The position numbers were made by a program, and so were the translations under genes. Below, one piece after another: positions 1-13,100 of a DNA stretch of 64,000 nt (its first letter is position 1; every line of letters starts with the position of its first letter). Source of the stretch: Tetraselmis striata (lineage: Eukaryota > Chlorophyta > Chlorodendrophyceae > Chlorodendrales > Chlorodendraceae); assembly GCA_006384855.1 (NCBI GenBank), contig VCJN01001936.1, positions 1 to 64,000 on the forward strand. The letters run 5' to 3'. The notes beneath the pieces were generated by a model that saw only the letters and a list, made by a program, of their open reading frames with translations, did not search any database and was not told where the DNA came from.

Positions 1-821
1 CTGCGCAGCGTATCCCGTACATCGTACCCCTACCATGCTCGCCCAAAAACCACTACTACTGCCGGCAAAGAGCCCCTCAGTATCCAAAGTGAGTATGTGA
101 ATCCCATCGACGCACTCTTTAAAAGGATTAGTCGCTAAAGGAATTGGTTGGATTCATACTTATCTCGCTTTCATGGCACGTCGATCTCCAAATTTTCTGT
201 CGCGACTACAACAATGATTTATCTTATGGCTCATTTCATCATCCTCGGTTCATATATCTCCATATATAAATATACAGCATATATTATATGTACATATGTA
301 CATATGTGTTCATATTTTACCCCAGATTACCGCATGATATGGAGACATCATATAGTCGCTACAATATGCGTATGCTCAGCATTGAACTTGCACGACGGGT
401 GCCCCCCCGGCAATGAGCCAGACAGAAAAGTCTGGACAAAAGACTTTTGGAGGATCCCAGCAGGCAGAATTGTCGTAATTGCTTCGTTACATATTCGCCA
501 ATGCTCGGACTGAAAAAGGCAAGTAGCGCGCGCACTTATTACAGCAGGCGAATTTCTTCGAACCGGGTCGGCACCCGTCTACATACCAGTACACGTTCCG
601 GTACCCTGTCGTACCGCCCGTATTATCCTCATACTGTACCTGTACCCCTAACGGGTAACTCGGTACGATCCAGCTGGCAGCGGTACCCCGGTAGTAGTCA
701 CTGTTGGCTTGCGAATGGTAGTCGCTACTATTTATACGGTCAGATGAATGGTTTTCTGACATCGCCTTCTGCAGCTAGCTAATGTACGGTAGGGATTTAT
801 ATGGTCAGATGGTAGGGATAT
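1..821. other. Intergenic, no gene recognised
   Basis: Only short overlapping open frames with no family resemblance are seen. A stretch near 265-305 is rich in TATA/CATATG steps. The region ends where the left split repeat of the DIRS-like element begins. Confidence 0.6.
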
Positions 822-990
822 GGTCATCTAGAGGTTCACAGTACATTAGCTATGTTGTACTGCGCACGACACCCGAGGTGGGCGCACTGACTAAGGCCTG
901 CCGGCCCGCACCAGCGCCACGACCTGAGGGATCCACCCTCGGGCACCGGCACTCTCTGCCTTGCGCTCGCCTCAACCGGCTCGCGCACTA
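822..990 (+). repeat. Split direct repeat A1 of the DIRS-like element
   Basis: This copy matches 5395-5555 closely. Both share the block running from catctagaggtt through the ggctcgcgcac end. It marks the left boundary of the element. Confidence 0.8.
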
Positions 991-3900
991 GCAGTCTCGA
1001 CTCTAGCAGTCGAGCAGAGTGTCAGCTTACTCTATGCCGACTCGGACCCGAGCCTGAGCCTCCCTAGACGCTACACCTTCCCCACCCCGCGACAGCAGGA
1101 TGCCCCCTCGCCCTGTACCGGAAGACGCCCCAGTCGACGACGCCCCGGGCGGCGCCACAGCGGCATCTGTCGCGGAGTTGGAAAAACGCCTGACGGCCCA
1201 AGCGGAAGCCCTGGAGAAGCGGCTGGCCGGGCAGTTTGAGGCCGCTACGGCCGCCTTGCTCGCTCGACTTGTCCCCCCCCCCCCCCAAAAAACCCGCCTC
1301 CTCCCGAAGGCACCCAGCCAACCCCGCGGGCGCGCCTGCGCCCGAGGGTGGTGAGCAAGGAGCACGAGAGCCCCTTCCTGCTGAGCTAGACGCACCCGAC
1401 AACGAGCTCGAGTACGTCAACTTTGCCTACTACTGCCGAGTCATCCCCCCCCCCCCCCCCCCCGGTCAGGAGCGCCCCTCGCGCGACGTCGACGAGCCTC
1501 GCCTGTGGACCTTGACTGACGACACCGCCCGCGCCCTCGCGGATAAGCGGAGTCGGGCAGCGTACGACGAATACTTGCACCTAGGCTGCTATGCCTTCTT
1601 CAGTAGCTGCGCCAACGAGGCGATGCGCGCCGCTCTGGAGTCGCTTTCGACCGAGTCTGCTACGGCGGAAATCAAGGCTGGCCCTTGCCGAGCTCTGAGC
1701 ATGCTACCGCACCCACTTGGCGACGGAGGAGGCCACCCGTTCCCGGTTGGGCTACCTCCGGCTCGCAAAGAACGGACCAGCGGCTACTGAAGCGGACCGA
1801 GTTTTCGCCGAGCTCGCCCACGCAAAATCCTGCACCCCACGACGCATCGCCGTGTCCGGGCAACTCGACCAACTCCGCCGAGCGTTCGACGACAAGACCC
1901 TCGAGATCAGCCTCTCCGCAGCGGGCAAGGCCCGTGCCGCGGCCGCGTTCGCCAAGGCCACCCCCGACAAGCCCGCCCCCACAGAGTCCGCCAGAGGCGC
2001 AAGCAACGCGAGCAAGCCGCAGCAGCGCGGAAGGCCGCAGCGACGGCCGCAGCAGCCGATAAGGCCAAGGCCAAGGTCACCAAATGACGGTCTGGCCCGC
2101 CGCGCCGACTCCTATACGCCTACATACCTCCCTCTACATGCGACACCGCGTGCGGAGAAGATGGCGCGACTGGGAGAGCATCGGCGCGAGCGGACAAGTC
2201 TTGAGCTGGATCCACCCAGGAGTCCGGATACGCTTCAAGAACGGGCAAAGCCCTCGCCCCTACAACCACGGCGTCTCTATGCGCGACGCCACTCAAGCAC
2301 AACTGGACTTCATGGCTACGGAACTGCCCCGCTTCGAGGCGATTGGCGCGTGGGAGCGAGGACACTGCGACAAGTGGGTACCCATAATGTTTCTAGTCCC
2401 CAAGCCCGGCGCCAACAAGTGGCGCCTCATCATCGACCTACGAGCTCAACAAGTGGTGCAATAATTTCACGATGTCTTACGAGGCGCGCCTCCAGCACCT
2501 GGCGCGCGCGGGGGACTGGTTCGTTTCGATGGACCTAGCCGATGGCTACTACGCCCTCGGGAGGAGGACCGAGACTTCTTTCGCGTGAACTACCGGGGGG
2601 AGCTGTGGCGACTGGCGTGCCTACCGATGGGTTGGACAGGTTCATCGTACTACTTCTGCAAGTTGACAGCGGCCTTTACGGACTTCCTGCGGACGCCCCT
2701 GAAGCGGCGCGACCCAGCGTTACCTCCCACAGCCCCGTCCAAGCCTACTCGCCGTTTCCTGCGCAACACTCGCTGGCGGGGCGAGCGGCTCCTACGTTAC
2801 CCTATATGGACGACTTCCTTTTCCTTGCGGACTCCCGCGAGGCAGCCCTGGAGCTACACGTCCGGTTAAACACCTTGCTGGACCGTCTGGGCCTGCTGCG
2901 CAACCCCATCAATGGAGTCTGGGAGCCCACCCAAGTTGGCCCTCACCTGGGGCTGATCGTCGATCTGCAGCGCGGCGAGTTCCGCGCCCCCGAGGAGTAG
3001 CTCATCGCGCTATCCAAGGCCGCCCAATCTCTCCTTGGCCGCGCAGCCTCCAACAAGCGCTGGCCCCCGGCCCGGCAGCTAGCGTCTTTTGTGGAAAAGG
3101 CTCAGTTCCTATACTTGGCAATTACGCCGGCCCGCTTCTTCTTGCGAGAGCTGCATTGCGTCCTCGCAACCCGGCAGGGCTGGGGCGGGCGCGTCAAGAT
3201 GACAAACCAGCTGCGCCGCGATCTGGAATGGTGGACCCAGGTGCATGCGCAGCACAATGGTCGCTCTATGCACAAGCCGGTGGAGACCGCATATATGCAC
3301 GCGGACTCCAGCTCGTATGGATGGGGGGCTGTGCTGAACAACAACAGCGCATACCAGGCGCGCTGGTTCTGGTACGAGGACGACCGCGCGCATCACATCA
3401 CGTGGAAGGAGCTTCGCTTGGTACGTCACGCGGTCGAATCGTTCCTGCCGCAGCTCCGAGGACGGCGCGTCTTGTTGCACGAGGACAACACGGCCGTGGT
3501 GGCAGCGCTGGCCAACCTTACCTCTCGTTCGCCCGTCATGAAGGAGGAGCTCCGCAAGCTATGGCACCTCCTGGACATCCACGACATCTCCATCAGGCCC
3601 CGGTACATGCATCCAGTCTGCAGCCAACGTTTGGGAAAACCAACTCATCAGGGAGCTGGACGACTCCGATTGGCAGCTCAATCCGCGAATATTCGCGTAC
3701 CTGCATAGCTTGTGGGGTCCCAACACCGTCGACAGATTTGCGTCGATGGAAAACACGCAACTTCCACGGTACAATTCCCGCTGGCGAGACCCACGTTGCG
3801 AGTCGGTGGATTCTCTCCATTTGCCGGACGAATTATGGCGCAGAGAACGCAATTATTGCAATCCCTGGTGGGCGTTGTTGGATGATTTGGCGGACAAACT

Positions 3901-5339
3901 GCGACAGTCGGGCGCGGCCGCCACGGTCATCGCGCCGCACTGGCCAAGACGACGTTGTTACCAAGCTGCTGCAAGACCTCGCCACCGAGACGATCGTCTA
4001 CCCGCCTACCCGCGACCTCTTCTTTCCTGGACGGCGGGGAACGCGCGCGGGGGTCGGACGGCCTGGCTGGAGCGTCGTGGCCTTTCGGGTGCCACGCCGG
4101 CCTGGCTGCACCTCCGCCGTGGGTCGCTAGGCCGGTCCATGGCCGTGCAGCCGTCGCTGCAGTACAGTGTACATTACCCGGGCCGCCTGTCCCACGCTCG
4201 GCGCGCGCGCTACCGGCTTGCCGTGCACCCCGGCTCTGAAGCGCCCTGGGCGGCATCGATGGGGGCGGAGCTCCAGAGTTTGTTGGGGACCGACGACATT
4301 GGTCAAGCGGCGCTCGGGTTGCTTATGGATTCGCTGGCTGCCGCAACTACGACAGCGGCATGCGCTCTTTCGCTACGTTTTCGAGCAGGAGGGCTTGCGC
4401 CCGCTGCATGCTACTACCAGCACGATCGTCCGCAACACTGCTTGGCTGGGCATTTAGGGTACCGTCGGCGCGAAGTCCCTTCTGCAGTACTACTCGTCCA
4501 TCAACAAGTACTTCCGCGACCACCAGCGCCAGCCTGTCGCCCTCGGCGAAATGGTGGCCGACGCGCGCCGTGGCGAAGCCATCCAGCAGGAGCGTCCGGC
4601 GGAGGAGGACGTCCGCGTCGCCCTGCCCGCGCCCGTTGCGGCTGACATCATGGACACCGCGATCGAACTTCGGCGAGCATTGGGGTGGGAACCCGCTAAT
4701 ATTGCGGACATCTGCGCTTTCAGAGCCGCGCTTGCGACGATTACGTCGTACGTCTTCGTATGCCGCGCGGAGTCCGGAATTAGCTGCGAGACCGGTGATG
4801 TAGTGGTCGACCGATCATCCGGAGGCATTCTGTTGTACGCCCGCAAACAGAAAGACGACCAGCAATTTAGGGTTTCCGCTAAGCCCCTGATGGACCTGCC
4901 CATCGCCGCCGTTCCGGACTTCGATGACTTGCTGGACTCGTACACCATCAGTCGCGACGCCTACTGCCGCCGTTTCTACGGCGCCAGCCCGCCGCCCAAG
5001 TTATGGAGTATCTCCCCGCTGGAGTCTTCCGCCACCTGGTCGGCTTCAGCCACTCTCACCGAGTGGTTGCGGGAAGCCTACCTGGCGGCAGGCGCCCAAC
5101 CGCCAACCGGTTTCAAGTGGACATCGCACAGTTTACGCAAGGGCGCGGCCTCCGCAGCAAGCTGCGTCGGCGTCCCCTTGCCAACCATCAGACACATGGG
5201 CGATGGGTCGAAGAACAGCGACGTGGTCACAAGGAAGTACATCGACCGTCCCTACCATGCGCCCGACTCGTCCCGCGTCCTGGAGGTTCTTCGGCTGGCT
5301 CGTTTCCGTCCGGCCGATGGACTAAGCTACATGTGTTAG

Positions 5340-5675
5340 CCTTTGGCTTTCGTCTCTGGCAAACAGTGCCTCCCTGGGTAAATGGTCATATGTAGTCATC
5401 TAGAGGTTTACAGTACATTAGCTATGGTGTACTGCTCACGACCCCCGAGGTCGGCGCACGGACTAAGGCCCGCACCAGCGCCACGACCTGAGGGATCCAC
5501 CCTCGAGCACCGGCACTCTCTGCTTTGCGCTCGCCTCAACCGGCTCGCGCACCCAGCCACCCTCAGCCATCTTTTTGCGCTAGGAGACACCAAGCCAAGC
5601 CTGTGGTTCTTGTCTTAGCCTTTAATGTAAGCGAGCTGACATTCTTTGGCAAACAGTGCATCCCTGGGTGAATGT
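5340..5675 (+). repeat. Right-end B1-A2-B2 repeat block of the DIRS-like element
   Basis: B1 (about 5340-5384) and B2 (about 5640-5675) share ggcaaacagtgc and ccctgggt. Between them lies A2, the second copy of the left repeat. The arrangement diagnoses split direct repeats and argues against LTRs. Confidence 0.75.
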
Positions 5676-7364
5676 AAGGATTAGATAGTCCTAAATTATT
5701 TTCAGCGCTACACATATGGGGCGCTAAAATCATTAAGCAGGGCAGGAGGCGGCGGAGTTACAATAATAAATATAAAGGAACATCATGTTTGAATTAATAA
5801 TCAATTTGATCAGCACGGCCCAACCCACGATGGGAGTCGCATGGCCGCGCTGGTACGCTATGGTAGTAGTCGCGAAATCGCAGTCAAACCCCTACATTCG
5901 CCCGGCGCCTAAGCCGGCCAAATGCAAAGAAAGCACGCCAGAGCACGCACACCCAAAGGTTATTTCTGGGCCCCATCGACAAAGCACATTTATTACCCTC
6001 CTAGACCATCCCTACCCTACGCGCGATGGTCGTTAGGTGGGGCGCGGTCAAGGCGCTTCATTGAGTCGGGTCAACATGGGTGCCCTATGGCAAAAATGGC
6101 CGATATGTATCCCCACGCACCAAGCGACCGCCACTGGCCAACAACGTAATTGCCACCACCAGCTTGGCCCCTTAGAGTCCACTAGCTTCACACACTCTCC
6201 CAGACTCTCGTAATTATCCGATAATGGCCCGTAATCGCGATGCTCCCACGGAATGGGCTTGTAATCGCTTTATATACCGTGTAATCGCCACTTTTATGCT
6301 AGGCTCGGTAGTCGCAATGAAGTGCCCGCCGGCTCGCCCGCGTTCCGTAATTGCTTCGAATAGCATGTTGTGCCATGCCCATAGTACATTGGGCCCACAT
6401 CGCGCCTCGCGCGTCTACCCGTAATCGTTGGGACTTTCGCCACACTGTACTTTAACGCCTCACAAGCTCCGTGACGACGCGCAACGGCCGCTTTACTACC
6501 ATGCATCGCACCAGCGCCGGAGCGCCAGTGACTAGCCTCTACCAACCCCCGCCGCTGCGAGCCGCCTCTAAAACCCCGCCGACTCCGCCGAGTTGTGGTG
6601 TGCCATGGGGCGTCGCAACTCCATGCGCCGTATTCCTGAGGGCAAGGAGGGTTGGACGCCTTCCGAGGGGACTTGTGTAGAGGTGACCAAGAAAATGCGA
6701 TGCTGATGTACTTGACCTTCTCGGGCACCCTCTACCCCACATCAGGTCATCAACCACATATGATGGCCGGAACCTTGCCATTTTGTGCAGGCCGGGATAG
6801 ATAGAGCTCACAATATTTAGACAACTAGATAGAAAGACTTGGTCCCTGAGGTGAGAGTTTTCGATTCTATGCTTGTCCGGCTGAGTTCAGGCCCATCCCG
6901 TTGTGTTGTTGGCGAAATTTGTAAAATCCTCCTTATATGATGCGAACTACATGACATCAATCAGTTTGGCGACATGTGGCGTGCAGCCTGCGCACAGATT
7001 AAGACCCACTCGTCCATTACTTTTGACGCCTGTAGTAAATACTGGTGCAGGTACTTGCCATGATTTACCGGCACGGGAAGCAATGTGGTACATTGTGTTT
7101 TTTTTACGTCGGTGCTTTAACATATGCGCACTACAAAAAACGAAAAGCAACTATGAAAGGTTGCCAGCAAACGAGAGACATGAGCTTGAAACCAAGGGTC
7201 AAGAAGGATGCCAGGGAGCCAAGAACTAATGAAGAGCCAAGGGAACCACCAAGTCGCCAAGCTGCCAAGGAGGCAACGAATCAAGGGGAACACTGAATCC
7301 AAGGAACGACCAAAAATACCGAAAGGAAAACATGAAACCAATGGGGACCACCGCCCCGGGGTAG
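5676..7364. other. Intergenic, no gene recognised
   Basis: No open frame resembles a known family. Two patterns stand out: a cluster of gtaatcg/gtaattg words at 6205-6430, and a purine-rich stretch at 7140-7330 built on irregular caagg/gccaa words. The second may be the 3' untranslated part of the LINE that follows on the minus strand. Confidence 0.5.
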
Positions 7365-7368
7365 GCCA

Positions 7369-8990
7369 TCAGCCGCGGCGAGAGCGCTTGAAGCCAATGA
7401 CCCGGGTCATAGCAACACCGGCTGACGAGCGACGCGACGCATGCGCAGGAGCACAATCACGTGCCGCGCGCGTCGCCGCGACCCCGCCAAGAACGTTGTC
7501 TGCATGTGCCATGTTGATGAGCAAGAAGAAACTGCGGCGCCACGCAGACAAGAGCTGGCCGATTTTCTGGCCAGTGTGCTTGTGGCTAGTTTTCGCGAGC
7601 TCCACCAAGAAGGCCTCAGCGTGCGGGGCCAGCAAGCCGAACTCGGAAACGGCGAAAGGAACGAAGCGAAGCATGCCGGCGGCGTTTTGGACACCCTCGT
7701 CATACTTCTGGATTTTGTGGCGCTCTGCAGGCCGCAATGTTGTCGTGGGATCCAAGCTTGGTACGCCGAGGATAGGGGCAATGGTGGTATCGACAGCAAC
7801 CGTGTTCCCGCGGATACCATCATACCCAAAAAGCCCAACATCGGCCGGCCGGCCGGCGCTGCCTTTCGGAAGAGAAACAAGCACCGACGGGTCCGTGAGG
7901 ATCGGGACACCCACGCCCAGGGCGGACTTCACGTCGTGGCAAACGTCGGAAAGGCCATGTGCCGCCCACTCGTGTGCGGCGTGATTGGAGTCGCCCCCAG
8001 AGCAACGTGACACGTGATCAGCGTACGTGACCGCCCAAGCCGAAGGAGTGAATTCCACCCCAACATCCTCAAAACTAGCCAGCATGCCTTGTACCGAGAA
8101 GGAGCAAAAAGCACAAGGGCATGGCTCGCCAAGGGAGAGGACAGGAGCCGCCGGAAGGCCAAATGTCAAGCGGCAATGCGGAACATGGAATCGTAGTACT
8201 CGGGGGAACGCTCACGGACTTCACGAAGGCGACCCTCACTTGAGGATCGGTCACCAGGAACGCTGTCGAAGCGCGCAAGAGGCGGCCCCGGAAGCGGTTA
8301 TTGTCAGGGCCGCTTGTAGGCATACGCGCGGCAAGCTTTGCAAAGCGGACCGTGTGGATGCGGTGGCACATGGTTTCTTGGACTTTCCGCATGGAGTGCA
8401 AGGGAAAATCCGAGTATAATGCCGGATAACTTGGCCGTCGGCCGCCGAGCACATCGCAGACGCCGGCTCACCTCAAGCAGCCGAGCAGCCGGCACGGGCA
8501 ACGGGAGAGCGCTTGGAGGGGCGCAACTTTAGGGCAGAGGCCAACGGCCCCGCTAGATCCTCGAGCACCCCGTCTTTACACTCGTCAACGGCACGGGTAT
8601 CAGCAACGCGAAGCTCGACAACCCACATCGGCGCCGACACGTTGGCGCCGGCATCGGGCGACAACGATGGGGTACGCCAAAGCCTGGTAAATCGAGGTAC
8701 GCCTGGTAAACAAGGTAGAGGCTATGGGGGCTGGATACGCCTGACGGCTCGGAAAGGAACGCGCCGGCGTCGTTCAGGAGGGCGTGTTGAGCACGGGGGA
8801 AGGTCACAGCTTGGCCAACCACAAGGGTTGCAGCGCCAATGTGGGGGGCAGCTGCGATAACCACGTTATCGCCGATGCAGAGGCCCCCAAATTGGACCGG
8901 AGGGGAGAGCTGCGTGTGCAACATAGAGGGTGTATCCAAGAGGTCAGGGCTAACACCCCAAATGCCGGCGAGCGTTGAAAACGCGGCGGC
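7369..8990 (-). mobile_element. Decayed LINE (non-LTR retrotransposon), 3' part
   Basis: Read on the minus strand, this is the C-terminal half of a LINE polyprotein. Around 8910-8795 is a reverse-transcriptase thumb-like stretch (PPVQFGGLCIGDN). The longest open piece (8169-7369) has a Cys pair (CPCAFC), a zinc-binding-like stretch with D-H...C...H, and then RPAD followed 14 residues on by VAVD. That spacing resembles the R/KPD-x(12-14)-D core of restriction-like endonucleases in R2/CRE-type LINEs. A downstream FVPFAVSEFG stretch is also typical of such algal elements. The coding sequence changes frame at least twice, and the RT catalytic core is not seen, so the copy is 5'-truncated and dead. 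I infer the family from motif order; the exact clade is unsure. Confidence 0.65.
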
Positions 8991-10193
8991 GTCTGCATCT
9001 TCAAGGACGTAATAGTGTCGCCATACCCCTCAGAGCTACCCAAGCCTCGAGGCGTGGAGCGGATGTGGTGGCCGAAACTTGCATTAAACGAGTAGCGGTA
9101 TGGGAGTGGAAGTGGTCGGCCAAACTGATAAGCCGGGAGCCAAATTGGTAAAAATTTTTGGGAGACGGCGAAAGCAAAATCGTATAGTGAATAGCGACTA
9201 TCTGCTATAGTGCAACTACCTCTATAGTGCAAAGGGGGGGGTCTCCCGATCTGGCATTCCCTACTGGTATAGTGAATCCCCCCTACTTTAGCCCAGCGCG
9301 GTGCGGCGGCGCGCGGCAGCGCGCGGCGCCGGCGCATGTGCTACCGGTACCGTCGTCCACCGTGCTTACGTACAGTAGCGGCTACGTGCGGTACTCTAGA
9401 AGTCGCGGTGACATGACTGCGGCCGAGCACACCGGCCCAACCCAACTCGAGTGCGGCTTCCGCCATCTCCGCCGTGCCATCCAAGATGGCGCCCCCAGGT
9501 GCTCATATGGGAAGCACTGTAGGGTTGCCGCCATGGGGCTCGCCAGCTCTCCCGACCTAGACGAGTGTGGTGCGGGATGTACGTTTTTTTCACCGTTGTA
9601 GAGCGGGTGCAGCCCGCTGAACACAAAAATTCAATGCCGTAGCAGCATGTTTATTGGTGTCCAAACGACACATGACGTAGCACATTGTCTTGAAGTCCTG
9701 CGGAGGCACAGAGTAGAACGCGTAAATGGTTAATAATGGCTCGTCGGGTTGTTCAATAGCTCGCTGGTTGCTAGGAATACCGCTCACTTCAGTGTGCGCG
9801 CAGTCGCGGGTGAGTTGCTGTGATATGAGCCACAGATGTTAAGGTTGGGACGGGGCAAGGAGACGCGCGTGGGCGGCCAGGAACCGCGCTAATTATACAA
9901 CCGAATAGAGCATTACATAGCTTGAAGATGTGTTTTTGCCGCAGATTCACTGCAGACTGCACGTCACCCAGTGTAGAAAGAATAGTGCACTATTCCATTC
10001 TTGTGGGCCAATGGGGCACACCATGTGCTGCATCGGATCATGTGTCGCATGCAGTGCCTCGCAACCACGCAGCTTGGCAATCATCATCGTTTGTGCTGGG
10101 TAGCACCCGGGTCAAGCTGCAGCACGTAGGCGGATAATCTCTTGCGTACTTGGTCTGAGAGGACGTAGTTGCCTTGCGCCATCGCGATTCAAT
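8991..10193. other. Intergenic, no gene recognised
   Basis: Short frames only. Near 9180-9290 there are several variants of tatagtg(c/a)a. 10,137-10,193 would be the 3' flank of the MATE gene; no clear poly(A) signal was identified. Confidence 0.5.
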
Positions 10194-13100
10194 CTATGCA
10201 AGCGCCCGCAGCGGCATGCTCGAGCGGAGCACACTCCACGGCGAGGCAAGGGTGGCCATATTCATGAGGAGGCGCGCGCTTTGGAACGTCAGGATGCCCA
10301 CCCACACCGCGGACAGCTGCGGCAAGCCCGCACCCAGTGCCGCGTGGAAGGCCGCCGCGACGAGAGCGCAGTTGGCGGCGAGCGAAGCCACGAGGTAGAA
10401 GTACCGGCGGCCGGCGAGCATGATGCCCTCCGTGGCCATGGAGCAGCAGTGGATGAACATGGTGGCCGCCACGAAGGGCACCAGGGCAGCCACCTGCGCC
10501 ACCACCCGCGGGTCCGCGGCAAAGGCACCCGCCCCCAGCAGCAGCACCGCCGAGGCGGCGGCCGCGTTGCCGACGCCCACCGCTGCGCCGGTGGCCAGCA
10601 GGCGCCCGCCCAGAGCGCGTGGCCGCGCCGCAACGTACCCGATCGCGGGCGGCAGAAACGCCTGCCCCGCCTGCGGCAGAACCAGCAGGACACACATCGC
10701 GGGGGCGTCAGCAAGACCCTCCTCCCCCCCCCCCCCCCCCGCTCCCCCCCCCCCCCCTCCGCTCCACTTCCTTCGCGCAAAACAAACACGAGCACTCCTT
10801 CAGGTGCCGGCACCTAGGAGAACCCGCATTACAACCCTCGTATTGTCACGGGTCAACCACGTTACATGCCACTATGATAAAAGTGACCCAGAAGCGTATA
10901 CTCCCCCACAAAAGTCTTGCCCCCAGGAAACACAGATTACGTGCCGGGGGAGGGGCGTCCCGGCTGTGCAATTAGATGGAAGTATTATTGGATATGTGGC
11001 ATTCCACCAACCGCAAGTATACTCGACAGCCACCGGGTGTATTCTCGTTAATTGGGAAATCAGATGGGTCATTCTGGCGTGGAGAAGTCGATAATAAAGT
11101 AGTGTGCGCGCGCACTGGACCAGTGTTGCAGTTTCCTCACTGTACCAGGTTACTTTCGGGGTACGTAAAGTGCCATTTTTAGCTAGCATATGTCTGCTAT
11201 TCTTCCAAATTCGCTGAGGCAGTGGTATCATGCGCCGGCTCCGAGCTTTTCATTGACTAGAAATGAGTCTCTTGGCAAAGAGTGCACGACTTTTATTAGC
11301 TTTGCCAGTGCTGGGAATGTTTTGCCGCAGTTGCAGCTCTGGTAGATCTGCCATCAGGTGCGAAATGATGTCCGACTGTAAGCGTCATCGCGCAAGGCCG
11401 CATTGGAAAGGACACGCGAAGCTAAACGCCGGATCGTGCCCTTCCCTCGGCCTGTGTATTGATGATCAGTACGTGGTTGCCCATCATTGGCTGCTCTGTC
11501 TCTAGGCTGCACACGCCGAGACAACATGCCAATTCAGCGAGGTCATACATACTCTGATGAGCGCGCCGTCACAAATGGAATATGGGTGCCGGCGGGGTAG
11601 TAGGAACACGGCGAATGAGAACCTGCCCGGCCTGCCAGCGGTGAAATGCAGACGAAACTGCAGTGGAAATAAAGTGATGTTCTTATAGATTGCCTGCAGG
11701 CCCAATCTGAGGCTTCTTATAACGAATGATAAGGGTTCTTATAGGTGCGGCAGCACATGGGGGAATGCCGTCAGCTCGCTCATGGCGCATCACTCGCGAC
11801 ACACCGAGGCAATCGCGGCCAGCCAGGGACGGGGCACACCATGGAGACGGCATCCCCAAAGACGCTGAAGAAAATGTTGACGCTGAAGGCGATGTGGTGG
11901 GCGCCCGTGCCGACGGGGCCCACGCTGGATGCCATGGCGTTTAGGACCAGGTAGGTGCCCACCTGCGCCACGGGCGAGGCGGCGGCGGGGGGGGGGGGGG
12001 GGGGGGGGGGGGGGAATTTCAGGAATGTTTAAGCTTTTTGAGGGTCAAGGGCCACCCCGGCGCATGATGCTTGATTGTATTTAATCACATGGGTGTGTCT
12101 GTGTCCATGTGTTGGGTGGGGGACTGGGAAGGGGGGGGGGGGGGGGGGGGCATTGACACCATTCAGATGCCCCCAACATATGGTAAGCACGCTTCGGGTC
12201 TCGCACAATGATGATTTTGGTCTTCCCACAAGGAAATGGAGACGATGAATAGGTCAACATATATCAGAATTAGCCAAGAATCCGCCAGTGCGCAATTCTT
12301 GACACGTGGTAGAACATTTCAATATTTGTTAATAACAAACTCGTAGCCTGTTGGGAATGGTCATGGTGCAGGTGCTGGTATGGAAAACGATGGCAAACTG
12401 GCGCTTGTGGGGATGAGTGGGTGGCGCAAGGGCATGGCGGATGAGCTTGGAAAGCGGTACGCGTGGGGAGGAAGGGCGCACATACCTTGATGAGCAGCAC
12501 CACGCCGACAGGCCCCGCAAACGTGACGAGGCGCAGCAGGCGCGCCGGCGACGGGATGCGCGCTCGCAGCCGCATCTGCCAGCCGGAGACCGGTGAGCCG
12601 GCGCGTTGCGGCTGCGGGCGCCTGGCGGCGCGCAGCAGCACCGCTGCAACCGCCGCCTAGCAAGGGATCAGCCAAACCGGTGAGAGGGTCGGCTTTTGAC
12701 TGCGGTTGTGCCAGCTCCTACGAGGGTGCAGCTCCCCTGGCGTACTACCAGGTGCCCAGACTCCTCCTCCTCAACGGCGACTCGCTCGCACTGTATCATA
12801 ACAGACCACAGATATATCTATATCTATGTCTATGTCTCTATCTATCTATATATGTATGTGTATGTGTATATCCACATATACATGTATGTCGGTATCTATC
12901 TCTTTATATTAATAAATGTCTATGTCTATCTATAACTACATCTACATCTACATCTACCGGTATGCCTATGTATGTACATATATACATATAGAAAAATCTT
13001 CATCTTTGTCTAAATATGTACTTGTATACACAGATCCATACATATCTATGTATATATGACATATCTATGTCTATTCATGTCTATGTGTCCGTGTTATTCA

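Larger units (their letters stand above)
822..5675 (+). mobile_element. DIRS-type tyrosine-recombinase retroelement, broken copy
   Basis: A ~4.9 kb retroelement of the DIRS/PAT/Ngaro class. Parts in order: a left repeat (about 822-990); a gag-like region (about 1.1-2.1 kb); a reverse transcriptase region (about 2.1-3.0 kb) with the YMDD motif; an RNase H region (about 3.1-3.7 kb); a tyrosine recombinase region (about 4.5-5.34 kb) with a C-terminal HSLRKG-type motif. At the right end come a short repeat (about 5340-5384), a second copy of the left repeat (about 5395-5555), and a second copy of the short repeat (about 5640-5675). This A1-body-B1-A2-B2 layout is the split direct repeat typical of PAT-like and Ngaro elements, which integrate by a recombinase and not a DDE integrase. 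The copy is broken, with about five or six interruptions. Its two A repeats still match closely, so it looks fairly young. Confidence 0.8.

Noticed and set aside
7441-8010. Plus-strand 189-residue frame
   Set aside because: It is antisense to the LINE remnant, whose endonuclease-like motifs read on the minus strand.
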